Positions 8,059 to 15,631 of a stretch of 36,154 nucleotides of DNA are shown one piece after another. Position numbers and translations under genes: made by a program. Each line of letters opens with the position of its first letter. Position 1 is the first letter of the stretch. Origin of the DNA: a virus; the IMG/VR virus record IMGVR_UViG_3300043466_001743, positions 1 through 36,154 of that record, one strand, 5' to 3'. The notes below the pieces were generated by a model. It was not told the origin of the DNA. It saw nothing but the letters and a program-made list of their open reading frames with translations, and did no database searches.

Positions 8059-9558
8059 TTATTTTATTTTTGTCATCAAATCTTTCATTCTCAAGAACTG
8101 AGGATTTTCATATGTTTTTGATTCAATCAAATTAACAGCAGATCCAGAAGCAGGTGCTTTAGATACTTTTCTTTCAATTGACTCATTTAATGAAACACCT
8201 TCAGTTAATGAAGTGTTAGAAATTTCATTTTTGATGATTCTATAAAGATTTTTAGATTCTTTTAAACTTTCAACATCATCAAATCTTCTTAAAATATTGA
8301 TTTTTTCTTGTTTAGTTGTTGAATGTTCTGTGAATAATCTTGTAGCGTAAGCCAAGTTAGAGTTAAATACTGCAACCTCATTTAATTTAGTTCTGAACAA
8401 ATCAAGAGCTTTTTTGTATTCATCATTTTTACTTCTTAATTCTTCAACTTCTTCTTTTAAATGTTTTGGAGCTGCCATTAAACCTCTTTTAACTTTTCTG
8501 TCAATTGATTTAACGAATCTTGAAGCTTCTTTGGCTTCAACCTTTTTTGGTTTTACTTTAAAATCACCATCAAGATTTTCACCATCTTTGTACTCAAACT
8601 TTGCTTTACCGGTGCCAACAGCTTTAATACCTTTACCGAATGCTTCTTTTTTCTTTTCATCAAATCCACCTTTAGTGTTTGAAGTGTAATCTACTTTTTT
8701 AACTTTACCAATTCTACCTTTTGGTTTGAAAGATTTAGATTCGTACATTACTTCTTCTTCCATTTCTTCCTCTTCCAATTCGTCCATTTCAATTTCGTAA
8801 ATTGTTTCTTCTTCTTCAGCTTCAAAGTCGAAATCGTCCATATCATCTTCTTCAGCTTCAAAGTCGAAATCGTCCATATCATCTTCTTCTGAGTCAAGGT
8901 CGTCCATATCATCTTCTTCTGAGTCAAAATCAAAATCACCCATTTCAAAAAGTTCTTCCTCTTCGTCTTCTTCCGAATCAAAAATATCAGACATATCATC
9001 TTCTTCTTCTTCAGCTTCAAAGTCGAAATCATCCATATCTTCCCACTCTTCACTAAACATTTCTTCTAATTCTTTTTCCATGTTCTCTTTTTCTAATTGT
9101 TCATTTATTTTAATAATGTATTCTTCGTCACCATCGTTAAGTGTTATAATGTTGTCATCTTTTGTAACAACAATACCATCACTATCTCCCATAGCTTTGA
9201 ATACTTTTAATACCTCAGCATCAGATGCTCCGGTTAAATCCACTGTCTCATCATCAGCAGGTATTTCTTCAACATCGTCCATACCTAATTCATCACCTTC
9301 AATATCAGCCGAATCACCATCAATCATTTCCGGTTCTTCACCTTCCATATCTGGCTCTGCTACCATTTCTGGTTCCGTAGGTTCAACTACTGTTTCAGGG
9401 TTTTCAATCTCCTCTTGTTCCATAAGAGATTCTTTTACTAGAGAACTGATTTCTTTCTTCATTGTAGATGAAAGTATTCCTTCTGCATTTTTGTTAATAG
9501 CTTGTTCAACATTTTTAATCTGTAACAAAGCTTCTTCAACCATTGATTTTCTACTCAT
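8059..9558 (-). CDS. Prohead core scaffold, T4 gp22-like
   Basis: 499 residues lying between the protease and capsid genes as in T4. The N-terminal half is extremely acidic with near-repeats of EEDDMDDFDFEAEEDD (about residues 170-280). The C-terminal half is helical and basic and carries the conserved scaffold block (LKEEVEELRSKNDEYKKALD, NSNLAYATRLFTEHSTTKQE, KINILRRFDDVE). It ends in ENPQFLRMKDLMTKIK. Scaffolds of this family form the prohead core with the protease and are degraded at (I/L)xE sites; several such sites are present (for example SLMEQEE and LNESIE). It is transcribed leftwards from an ATATTTAT box 19 bases upstream. Confidence 0.85.
   Translation of the reverse strand: MSRKSMVEEALLQIKNVEQAINKNAEGILSSTMKKEISSLVKESLMEQEEIENPETVVEPTEPEMVAEPDMEGEEPEMIDGDSADIEGDELGMDDVEEIPADDETVDLTGASDAEVLKVFKAMGDSDGIVVTKDDNIITLNDGDEEYIIKINEQLEKENMEKELEEMFSEEWEDMDDFDFEAEEEEDDMSDIFDSEEDEEEELFEMGDFDFDSEEDDMDDLDSEEDDMDDFDFEAEEDDMDDFDFEAEEEETIYEIEMDELEEEEMEEEVMYESKSFKPKGRIGKVKKVDYTSNTKGGFDEKKKEAFGKGIKAVGTGKAKFEYKDGENLDGDFKVKPKKVEAKEASRFVKSIDRKVKRGLMAAPKHLKEEVEELRSKNDEYKKALDLFRTKLNEVAVFNSNLAYATRLFTEHSTTKQEKINILRRFDDVESLKESKNLYRIIKNEISNTSLTEGVSLNESIERKVSKAPASGSAVNLIESKTYENPQFLRMKDLMTKIK
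8805..9050 (-). repeat. Acidic coding tandem repeat in the scaffold gene
   Basis: Imperfect units of 24-36 bases, each translating to a variant of EEDDMDDFDFEA or EEDDMDDLDS. Two adjacent 36-base units around 8812-8884 are almost identical, implying recent slippage or unequal recombination. Confidence 0.7.
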
Positions 9559-9577
9559 TTGTTAAGTTGTTTTCATA

Positions 9578-9585
9578 ATAAATAT
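9578..9585 (-). promoter_or_regulatory. Phage ATATTTAT box upstream of the scaffold gene
   Basis: Exact octamer on the minus strand (AATATATTTATTATG), 19 bases before the ATG at 9558. Confidence 0.5.
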
Positions 9586-9618
9586 ATTGACTTTGTAAAA
9601 AATCATTTTTTTGACAAT

Positions 9619-9652
9619 AAAAAAAGGGAATAATGTAAATTATCCCCTTTTT
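9619..9652 (-). terminator. Rho-independent terminator
   Basis: On the minus strand AAAAAGGGG...TTATTCCCTTTTT forms a stem of about 12 pairs with one mismatch and a T-tract on either side. It separates the 9676-9891 gene from the scaffold promoter box. Confidence 0.7.
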
Positions 9653-9675
9653 CTAAAAAATTATAAAAGATTATT

Positions 9676-9891
9676 TTAATCTATAACTTCATCAATTTTA
9701 CTTTCAGTTATTGATGTTATTCTCCAATCCATTGTGTAGTTTTCATACACTTTTGTTACTTTGGCCTCAACATCTGTTGGTGTATAACCCAATACCAATT
9801 TTTCTTCTTTTACTTTTTTCACACGACCAGATTCACTATCTAAAAGATCTGATGCAATTTTCGCTACAAAATATTTTTCTCCTTGTTCCAT
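9676..9891 (-). CDS. DUF4494-like small protein
   Basis: 71 residues from ATG at 9891 (MEQGEKYFVAKIASDLLDSE); a TTG at 9909 in the same frame is less likely. The sequence has the layout of small proteins I know as DUF4494 in Bacteroidota and their phages: a beta-hairpin start, a Lys/Glu turn (SGRVKKVKEEKLVLG), the helix DVEAKVTKVYENY and a final strand ITSITESKIDEVID. Function unknown. It sits between protease and scaffold, in the position of small core genes in T4-like phages. No ATATTTAT box precedes it, so it is probably read from the protease transcript. Confidence 0.6.
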   Translation of the reverse strand: MEQGEKYFVAKIASDLLDSESGRVKKVKEEKLVLGYTPTDVEAKVTKVYENYTMDWRITSITESKIDEVID

Positions 9892-9927
9892 AATTATTTT
9901 TTTTTTCAAATGATAGGAACACTTATT

Positions 9928-10653
9928 TTATTTATCAAGAAAAGATGAAAGTTTATCCATTAATTTTTTTGTCTTATCAAGACTTTCTTCTTCCATTCCG
10001 GAAATTCTCTGATTTCTAATTTTATTTTCTTCATCCAGATTCTCTTCAAATTTGTGTCTATCACCCTTATCCAAAAATAAATAAGCACCAGGTGTTGATG
10101 GTGATGATACAAGGTCAAAACATATTAATTCAAAATCGTCTTGGACTTCATTTTGTTCACCAACTTTTTTTAACGAACCAACACCACGAGAAGAAATACC
10201 CAAAGTAACCCCTTGTCTTAAATAATTGGCAGCCATATCCCCCTTTGTTGATACAATTCCTCTTTCGTGAAAACCAGGTGAGGTAAGTAATTTTAATTTA
10301 CCCAACAATACTGGCCCATCCCACCAAATATCAGTAATTATATGTGATACTCTATCAAGGTCAATTAAAGAAGATTCTGGGTGATTAAGTTCGGAAAGTG
10401 ATGTTCCCTTCTCAATCATTTTTTTATAATTGTCGGCTTCCCTTTTTAATATTTTTTCCGGATATACCCTTCCATTTCTATTTGGTGTATTATATTTTTG
10501 TAAAACAGCGTAGAATTCAAACGGTTTTGAGTGGTCCAAAAATGATTTTGATTCCATTATGAAATGGTTATTTTCACTCTTTGGGTTTATATAACCGGCA
10601 TCGTATTCGATAAGAATCCCCCTACCTATTTCGTTTGGTGCTAAAATTTTCAT
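9928..10653 (-). CDS. Prohead protease, T4 gp21-like (S80 family)
   Basis: 241 residues, close to T4 gp21. The catalytic pattern of this serine protease family is visible: His in SLSELNHPESS (about residue 91), Ser in LGISSRGVGSL (about 153) and the acidic strand ELICFDLVSSPSTPGAYLF (about 175-192). The C-terminal tail is charged and helical (EENKIRNQRISGMEEESLD), as expected for a part cleaved during maturation. It would cut scaffold, capsid and core proteins at (I/L)xE. The stop of the upstream gene overlaps the ATATTTAT box, which lies 15 bases before this ATG. The upstream gene is 10676-11143. Confidence 0.9.
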   Translation of the reverse strand: MKILAPNEIGRGILIEYDAGYINPKSENNHFIMESKSFLDHSKPFEFYAVLQKYNTPNRNGRVYPEKILKREADNYKKMIEKGTSLSELNHPESSLIDLDRVSHIITDIWWDGPVLLGKLKLLTSPGFHERGIVSTKGDMAANYLRQGVTLGISSRGVGSLKKVGEQNEVQDDFELICFDLVSSPSTPGAYLFLDKGDRHKFEENLDEENKIRNQRISGMEEESLDKTKKLMDKLSSFLDK

Positions 10654-10668
10654 ATTTAAATTTTTATT

Positions 10669-10676
10669 ATAAATAT
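10669..10676 (-). promoter_or_regulatory. Phage ATATTTAT box upstream of the protease gene
   Basis: Exact octamer on the minus strand (TTTAATATTTATAAT), 15 bases before the ATG at 10653; it overlaps the end of the upstream gene. Confidence 0.5.
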
Positions 10677-11143
10677 TAAACTTTTTCAGTTTTTACTACG
10701 GCAACCTTTGAATTTCCGTTTTTTGTTAAATAAAATTTAAAATATTCGTTATTTGAAAAGACATCAGAATATATATCTTTTGTCAATTTTTTTAGAGTTC
10801 GTTTTAATTTTAAAGATTTAAAATCAATTTCTTGTGTTAAAAACAAATTTATTTCCAAGTTCATAAATGATTTCTTTTTTAATTGTAATCCAGATGTTCT
10901 TAAATCCAAATCAACGATAAATTTGTCATCAAACATTTTTTTATCAATGTGTTCATACACGGAATGTTTAACAGCTCGTGTTAAATTTAAAACAACACGA
11001 GTCCAATTTTCGGGTTCTTGTTTTGGCTCTACCCAAGTTTGAATGTTTAAATAGAGGGATTTAAATTCTTTCGAATCTACGGTTCCATAATGAACCTTGG
11101 ATGTTCTAAAACCAGTTAGTTTTAGTGTTTTTCCTTTTTTCAT
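10676..11143 (-). CDS. Hypothetical protein, 155 aa
   Basis: Basic protein beginning MKKGKTLKLTGFRTSK, with predicted strands (KSLYLNIQTWVEP, WTRVVLNLTRAVKHSVYEHI, KFIVDLDLRTSGL, FMNLEINLFLT) and a C-terminal Lys-rich helix-strand (LKRTLKKLTKDIYSDV). No signal peptide or membrane segment. It lies directly upstream of the prohead protease and is conserved in position with head genes, so a role in head assembly is possible. No family recognised. It is divergent from the bS21 gene with 66 bases between the starts. Confidence 0.6.
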   Translation of the reverse strand: MKKGKTLKLTGFRTSKVHYGTVDSKEFKSLYLNIQTWVEPKQEPENWTRVVLNLTRAVKHSVYEHIDKKMFDDKFIVDLDLRTSGLQLKKKSFMNLEINLFLTQEIDFKSLKLKRTLKKLTKDIYSDVFSNNEYFKFYLTKNGNSKVAVVKTEKV

Positions 11144-11186
11144 AAAAATTTTTCATAATTTTCGGTTTATTTTATTAAAATATATG

Positions 11187-11194
11187 TAATTTTG
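11187..11194 (+). promoter_or_regulatory. Bacteroidetes-type -7 box (TAATTTTG) for the bS21 gene
   Basis: Matches TAnnTTTG exactly, 15 bases upstream of the ATG at 11210. No clear -33 TTTG at normal spacing. Confidence 0.45.
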
Positions 11195-11209
11195 TGATAT
11201 ATATCAAAT

Positions 11210-11392
11210 ATGTTAATAGTAAATGTTAAAAAGGGTGAGATTGAAAGGGCTCTAAAGGAATTAAAAGGTAAGGTAATTAAAACCAGACAAAGCTCACATC
11301 TAAACGAAAGAAAAGAATACAAAAAAAAATCTGTCATAAAAAGACAGATTTTAAATAAAGCAAAATTTAAACAAAAATTTTTAAATTTATAA
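11210..11392 (+). CDS. rpsU: Ribosomal protein bS21 homologue
   Basis: 60 residues with the full bS21 layout: start MLIVNVKKGEIERALKELKG (compare LIIPVKDGENIDRALKRYKR of Bacteroidota bS21), then KTRQSSHLNERKEYKKKSVI, then a basic C-terminal helix KRQILNKAKFKQKFLN. Slightly shorter than typical Bacteroidota bS21 (about 64). bS21 binds the 30S platform near the 3' end of 16S rRNA; in Bacteroidota it helps hide the anti-Shine-Dalgarno. The gene stands alone on the plus strand inside the minus-strand head module, with its own host-type -7 box, and its end overlaps the convergent 11387-12100 gene by 6 bases. It would compete with host bS21 for ribosomes (inference). Confidence 0.85.
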   Translation: MLIVNVKKGEIERALKELKGKVIKTRQSSHLNERKEYKKKSVIKRQILNKAKFKQKFLNL

Positions 11393-12100
11393 TTCTTTTT
11401 CTAGTTCTTTTAATTTTAAATAATTTAACTTATCAAAATTTTCAGTTTGAACTTTATTGATTGTTTGATCTATTTTACTCAACACCTCATTATCATTTTC
11501 ATTTTCTTTAAGTTCTGTTAATTTCTCAACAATCGTTTCTTTTAATAAATCAAATTTTACTTGTAATTTATCATCCGATTCTTTTAAAACATTTTTTACT
11601 TTTAGTTTTTCAGATTCACTCAATGTTGATAAGTAATCATTTATTGTTTTATTCCCAACCTCAACCAATTCTGATAGTGATGTATTAAGTTCCACCTCAT
11701 CTTCTGATTTTTTTTGTAAATTTTCCAAAATTAAATTTTTACTCTTTAACTTGGTTTCCAAAAGAGAAATATTAGATGAAAATAAATTATCTATATCTTC
11801 ATAATTATTTTTACCCTTTGTTTCACTTGTCCAAAGTTCAAGTTCCTTAATTTCATCTTTTGTAATTTTATTTACAGTATTTTCAAATACAATAATACAT
11901 TCGTTAATAAAACTCTCAGCCAAATTTTTGTCTAGACCTTTATTTGATGAAAGTTCATCATAAAGAAAATATAATTTTTTGATGTTTTTATTTTTCAAAA
12001 CAAGTTCTTCAAAAACAAACATTTGGTCTTTAAATGTGTTATTTGTGAAACCTTCTGTTAGTATATTTTCTATTCTACTTTTTATTAAACCAAATTTCAT
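11387..12100 (-). CDS. Helical protein in the gp67/68 position, with targeting peptide
   Basis: 237 residues, almost entirely helical and charged (for example KLKSKNLILENLQKKSEDEV, LSESEKLKVKNVLKESDDKL, KENENDNEVLSKIDQTINKV), likely coiled coil. The N-terminus MKFGLIKSRIENILTE followed by GFTNN has the LxE capsid-targeting pattern. It lies between portal and prohead protease, where T4 has the core genes 67 and 68, so a prohead core role fits, but there is no recognisable sequence match. An ATATTTAT box lies 14 bases upstream, overlapping the stop of the portal gene. Confidence 0.6.
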   Translation of the reverse strand: MKFGLIKSRIENILTEGFTNNTFKDQMFVFEELVLKNKNIKKLYFLYDELSSNKGLDKNLAESFINECIIVFENTVNKITKDEIKELELWTSETKGKNNYEDIDNLFSSNISLLETKLKSKNLILENLQKKSEDEVELNTSLSELVEVGNKTINDYLSTLSESEKLKVKNVLKESDDKLQVKFDLLKETIVEKLTELKENENDNEVLSKIDQTINKVQTENFDKLNYLKLKELEKEL

Positions 12101-12114
12101 AACAATTTTTTTTT

Positions 12115-12122
12115 ATAAATAT
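12115..12122 (-). promoter_or_regulatory. Phage ATATTTAT box upstream of the 11387-12100 gene
   Basis: Exact octamer on the minus strand (GTAATATTTATAAAA), 14 bases before the ATG at 12100. Confidence 0.5.
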
Positions 12123-15100
12123 TACCCATTTAGTAATTTGTCCAATTCTTTTTCAATATCACCCAATGAATTACGACCCTTTGATAGATCAATATATTCA
12201 TCTTCAACCAAATCATTACTCTCAAGTAAGATGTTAAAGTTTCTTTTTTCTACACTATCCATCATTGGTTCGCCTCCTCCTGGTGGTGGGGGTGGCGCTC
12301 CTTCTCCTCCTGGTGGTGGGGGTGGCGCTCCTCCTGCAGTTACAGTTTCACCCGATACTGTTTTATATAATTTATCAATATTATCAAACATACCAGTTTT
12401 AGTAATTACGGTTGCGGTATTTGCTAGCTCAGCGGCAACAGCTCTTTCTAATCTTATTTGTTGTATTTCAAGTTTAATTTCTTCGTCGGAGAACCCAAAT
12501 ATGTGTTTTTTAGCCCAAGTTGCAGAAGTTGGTTGTAATGTGTTTGCAATTTCTGTAACCATATCTTTATACAATAAAACTTTTTCTTTCCAAACTGAAA
12601 CCATAAGTAAATCAGCTTGTTTTGAGGGATTAGTAAGTCCTAGAGTAAAGTTGTGTAGTTCGTCTTCAAAACCTAATAAAAATAAATGAATGATTGCGAT
12701 TTTATTTAGTTCGGCAATCATACTTTTTTGTATTTTATTTATGGTTCTAGCAAAACGAATATCAAGTAATGATAGATTATCGCCATTTCCAACCGGTTCT
12801 TCAAAACCTAAAAATGCTTTTGGTATTCTTAACGCTGTTACAAGTTTCTTTTGGATATATTCAATATCGGCAATCTCCGATAAGTTTTGAGCGCCAGGTA
12901 ATGTTTCAATTGGCATAGTTGCCGCTGGATCTCTAACAGGAATAAAATAATCTTGATCTACGGCCATTTGATTAAATCTTAAATCAACATTACCAGTTTT
13001 AGAATCAACAACCTGATCCCTTTTAAATTTGTTTGCAACTCTTTGTACATAAGCCTCAACATCCTTATCATCCATATTTCCAACAAACACTTTAAACACC
13101 CTTCTTTCTGGTGCTCTTGATGTTCTATATATTAACATCGCATCTTCAGCCAAAACAAGTTGTTTCCAAATTCTACGAGCTTTTTCAAGCATTGATGTTC
13201 CGTATGGGAGTTTTCTATCATCACCTAATAATCTGAAATGAGCCATTTCCCAAGTGTTAAACTCCATATCTTTGTTTTTCCAAACAAATTTTAAATTTTT
13301 GTTTTTAAACTGAACTTCTGGGCCTAAAACTGAATTCATAGTTCTGGCTTCCATTCCTCTTTCTAACCTTTCAATCTCTATGTTTGGTAATTGGAGACAA
13401 CCAACAACACCTTTTTCTGGGTCTAACTTTAAATAAACAAAATTATCGCCATATTTACAGTTGGACAAAAACACACCGGTTTCTCTTGAATGATTACCAT
13501 TAATATCAAACCCACATACTGGGAAATTATGTCTATCGTGTTCTCCGTTTGGACCAACAGCTTCCAAACAATAAACATCAGATGTTTCATCTAGCTTAAT
13601 GACTGAAACAACTTTATGGTTAATAACTTTTACTTTAGTTTTTCCTTCAAAAATTGACTTAGCTTTAATATATTTTTTATCTAAAATAATTTCTGGTTTA
13701 ATATCAGATATAAAATCAAAATAATTTTTATTTGTTTTTCTTAAAATAACTTTTTTTAATGTTGTTGGATTAATTGATTTTGTGATATTTTTATTTAATT
13801 TATAATTTTCTTTGAACAGTTTAATAAACTCATTATCTGATTTGAGAATTTTTGACAACTCATTTACTCCTACATATGTCTCACAATTTTTAATCAAATT
13901 AGAAATATACGATAAACAAGTATCATTAATTTCAATTGTCATCCCCTTTTTTGTTTTTTCTATAAAATTATTATCTCTCCAATTATTTAACATTTTATTT
14001 GAACGAATTATATTGTGTTTGGCATGTAATTCACTATTATTATAATTTTCAAAATATTTATTATAGACACCAGTCATTTCTTTGGATAGTCTTTGTCTTC
14101 GTTTTTCTGAACGCAAATACCTATCAATTCCATCCATTCTTTTTTTAACAACTTCTGGCGAACCTAATATTTTATTAAAATGTTCCACATGTAATTTAAA
14201 ATGATCCGAATGTCTCATTCTATTTAAATTTTTTGGGTGGTTATTTAATTTGTTAAAATCAATATGATGTGTATCAAATTGTTCACCAATTATTTTTTCA
14301 TTTTCCAAATCCCTAACACATTCATGTGAAACCATTGTGTGGGTAAATTTATATTTTCCAGTACTTGGGTTAAACACCTTTTCATAACCAGCAATTCGGT
14401 CTTTTTTCTTTTCACTTTTTTTAGTGTAAAACGGCATTAATGATTCACCTTTAGTTAGTTTATCAGCTCGTTTAAATGATCCGTTCCTAAGCATATATTC
14501 GTGATCTGGTGTTGTATCAATATATGTACCATCATCTAATGTGACTCTATATAACTCACTATTTTTTCTAGTTAAATCACACCATATAATTTTACTAGGA
14601 ACAATCGCTTTAGTTCCGTCTTGTATTGAGTAAGACCAAATCTCCTCACCACTCTTAATCCTATCACTCAATTCTTTTATTGATACTTCTGTACCGTCTA
14701 ATAATGGTATTATACTATTTTCTCTAATTGGGGTGTTTCTAACCCACATTGGTAAATTGATTGATATGTCCAAAACATTATTAAACAAATCAGTTAAAAT
14801 TGATTTGATTCTCTTTGATTCTGAATATATCTGTAGAACATAACCATCTTGATTTGGTGTTGTAGATTCTTCCGAATATATGTCAAGTGCTGTTGATATT
14901 TCTGGAGTGTACTCCATCGATTCGTAATCATAAAAAGCCGCAATTCTATTTGGTTCATAATACACCGCTTGAGCATATAAATTGTTTTCAATTTTTTGCC
15001 ATTGATTACTTAAAAATAAACTTTGTTGGTATTCAAGTTTTTCTTTATCGTATTCTTTTTTATCTGTAGTTTTTAATAAAACAGTTTTATCCAATTTCAC

Positions 15101-15184
15101 AGTTGGTTGATCCAAATTCAAAAGTGAGTTGGGACCAAATGTTTTGGATAATTTCTGCCATATTGTCAAGTTATTTTTTTCCAT
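12122..15184 (-). CDS. Portal protein, T4 gp20-like, with intein
   Basis: 1020 residues; about 595 remain after removal of the intein (residues 151-575). Portal features in the exteins: N-terminal DQPTVKLDKTVLL and YEPNRIAAFYDYESMEYTPE; after the intein CKYGDNFVYLKLDPEKGVVG, the stem/wing region KARRIWKQLVLAEDAMLIYR and TSRAPERRVFKVFVGNMD, and PIETLPGAQNLSEIADIEYI. The C-terminus has two polyproline-Gly repeats (GGAPPPPPGGEGAPPPPPGG) before a charged tail. It forms the dodecameric DNA channel and head-tail vertex. Position between terminase and core/protease genes matches T4. No exact ATATTTAT box precedes it; the nearest variant is CTATTTAT at 15245-15252. Confidence 0.9.
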   Translation of the reverse strand: MEKNNLTIWQKLSKTFGPNSLLNLDQPTVKLDKTVLLKTTDKKEYDKEKLEYQQSLFLSNQWQKIENNLYAQAVYYEPNRIAAFYDYESMEYTPEISTALDIYSEESTTPNQDGYVLQIYSESKRIKSILTDLFNNVLDISINLPMWVRNTPIRENSIIPLLDGTEVSIKELSDRIKSGEEIWSYSIQDGTKAIVPSKIIWCDLTRKNSELYRVTLDDGTYIDTTPDHEYMLRNGSFKRADKLTKGESLMPFYTKKSEKKKDRIAGYEKVFNPSTGKYKFTHTMVSHECVRDLENEKIIGEQFDTHHIDFNKLNNHPKNLNRMRHSDHFKLHVEHFNKILGSPEVVKKRMDGIDRYLRSEKRRQRLSKEMTGVYNKYFENYNNSELHAKHNIIRSNKMLNNWRDNNFIEKTKKGMTIEINDTCLSYISNLIKNCETYVGVNELSKILKSDNEFIKLFKENYKLNKNITKSINPTTLKKVILRKTNKNYFDFISDIKPEIILDKKYIKAKSIFEGKTKVKVINHKVVSVIKLDETSDVYCLEAVGPNGEHDRHNFPVCGFDINGNHSRETGVFLSNCKYGDNFVYLKLDPEKGVVGCLQLPNIEIERLERGMEARTMNSVLGPEVQFKNKNLKFVWKNKDMEFNTWEMAHFRLLGDDRKLPYGTSMLEKARRIWKQLVLAEDAMLIYRTSRAPERRVFKVFVGNMDDKDVEAYVQRVANKFKRDQVVDSKTGNVDLRFNQMAVDQDYFIPVRDPAATMPIETLPGAQNLSEIADIEYIQKKLVTALRIPKAFLGFEEPVGNGDNLSLLDIRFARTINKIQKSMIAELNKIAIIHLFLLGFEDELHNFTLGLTNPSKQADLLMVSVWKEKVLLYKDMVTEIANTLQPTSATWAKKHIFGFSDEEIKLEIQQIRLERAVAAELANTATVITKTGMFDNIDKLYKTVSGETVTAGGAPPPPPGGEGAPPPPPGGGEPMMDSVEKRNFNILLESNDLVEDEYIDLSKGRNSLGDIEKELDKLLNG
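12274..12333 (-). repeat. 30-bp direct duplication coding GGxGAPPPPP
   Basis: Two almost identical 28-base copies offset by 30 bases encode consecutive GAPPPPPGG motifs near the portal C-terminus. They are G/C-rich islands in AT-rich DNA. Consecutive prolines are expected to slow ribosomes and require EF-P. Confidence 0.7.
13460..14734 (-). mobile_element. Intein with HNH homing endonuclease in the portal gene
   Basis: About 425 residues (portal residues 151-575). Splicing blocks seen: early strand IIPLLDGTEVSIKELSDRI; block B region TLDDGTYIDTTPDHEYMLRN; block F VYCLEAV then HNFPVCGFDI; C-end GVFLSN followed by Cys+1 of the extein (CKYGD). The endonuclease part has an HNH-like motif FDTHHIDFNKLNNHPKNLNR followed by HSDHFKLHVEH. 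Unusually, there is no Cys or Ser at the N-junction (WVRN, TPIREN), and the last dipeptide is SN rather than HN. The C-junction is firm; the N-junction is uncertain by a few residues. Confidence 0.8.
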
Positions 15185-15286
15185 AATTAAAATTTATTTA
15201 TATTTTTTAAATTCTAAATGTTTAACACCAAATTAATTTATTATATAAATAGTTTAAAATTATTTATGTGTTATTATTGATTAAGT

Positions 15287-15536
15287 TTAAATTGTTGGGC
15301 AACCAATATCAATTATTTCACCATTATTATTTATTTGAACAACAAAAACTAATTCAAGTGAATTAAAGCAGTATAATTCTAGTTTAAACCAATTGCTATT
15401 TCCATCAAACGGTTCACTAAATCTATAAACCAAATCACCAATTTGTAAATTAGTAGATTCGGTAACTAAATCAGACCAAAATACCGACGTAGTATTACAA
15501 GCATCAATCTGTGATAGACCAACTGATCTTCGCCAT
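15287..15536 (-). pseudogene. Frameshifted small virion-like gene
   Basis: An 83-codon open frame (15287-15535) reads WRRSVGLSQIDACN, then VFWSDLVTESTNLQIGDLVY, and WFKLELYCFNSLELVFVVQI, ending GCPTI and TAA. It has no in-frame ATG, but an ATG at 15536-15534 sits exactly one base out of frame at its beginning, so a one-base deletion just after the start codon (or a sequence error) would explain it. Cys content and style match the fibre-like genes next to it. It could also be the 3' domain of the upstream fibre gene. Confidence 0.45.
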
Positions 15537-15631
15537 CTGAAAAAACAATATATTTTCCATATTTGAAATATAATTTGAAATATTTTAAAGTGAATTGGTT
15601 GATTTTTAAAACTATGGTGATTCGGTGCTGT

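Noticed and set aside
9080-9565. Plus-strand 161-codon frame opposite the scaffold gene
   Set aside because: Ser-rich shadow of the acidic scaffold coding strand; no promoter or family features.
11979-12689. Plus-strand 236-codon frame across two genes
   Set aside because: Spans the 3' end of the portal and the start of its neighbour in antisense; the PPPGGGGGAP stretch mirrors the portal polyproline.
15185-15286. tRNA or other RNA gene in the intergenic stretch between portal and fibre genes
   Set aside because: Only AT-rich sequence; no cloverleaf arms or T-loop consensus visible. No tRNA was seen elsewhere either.
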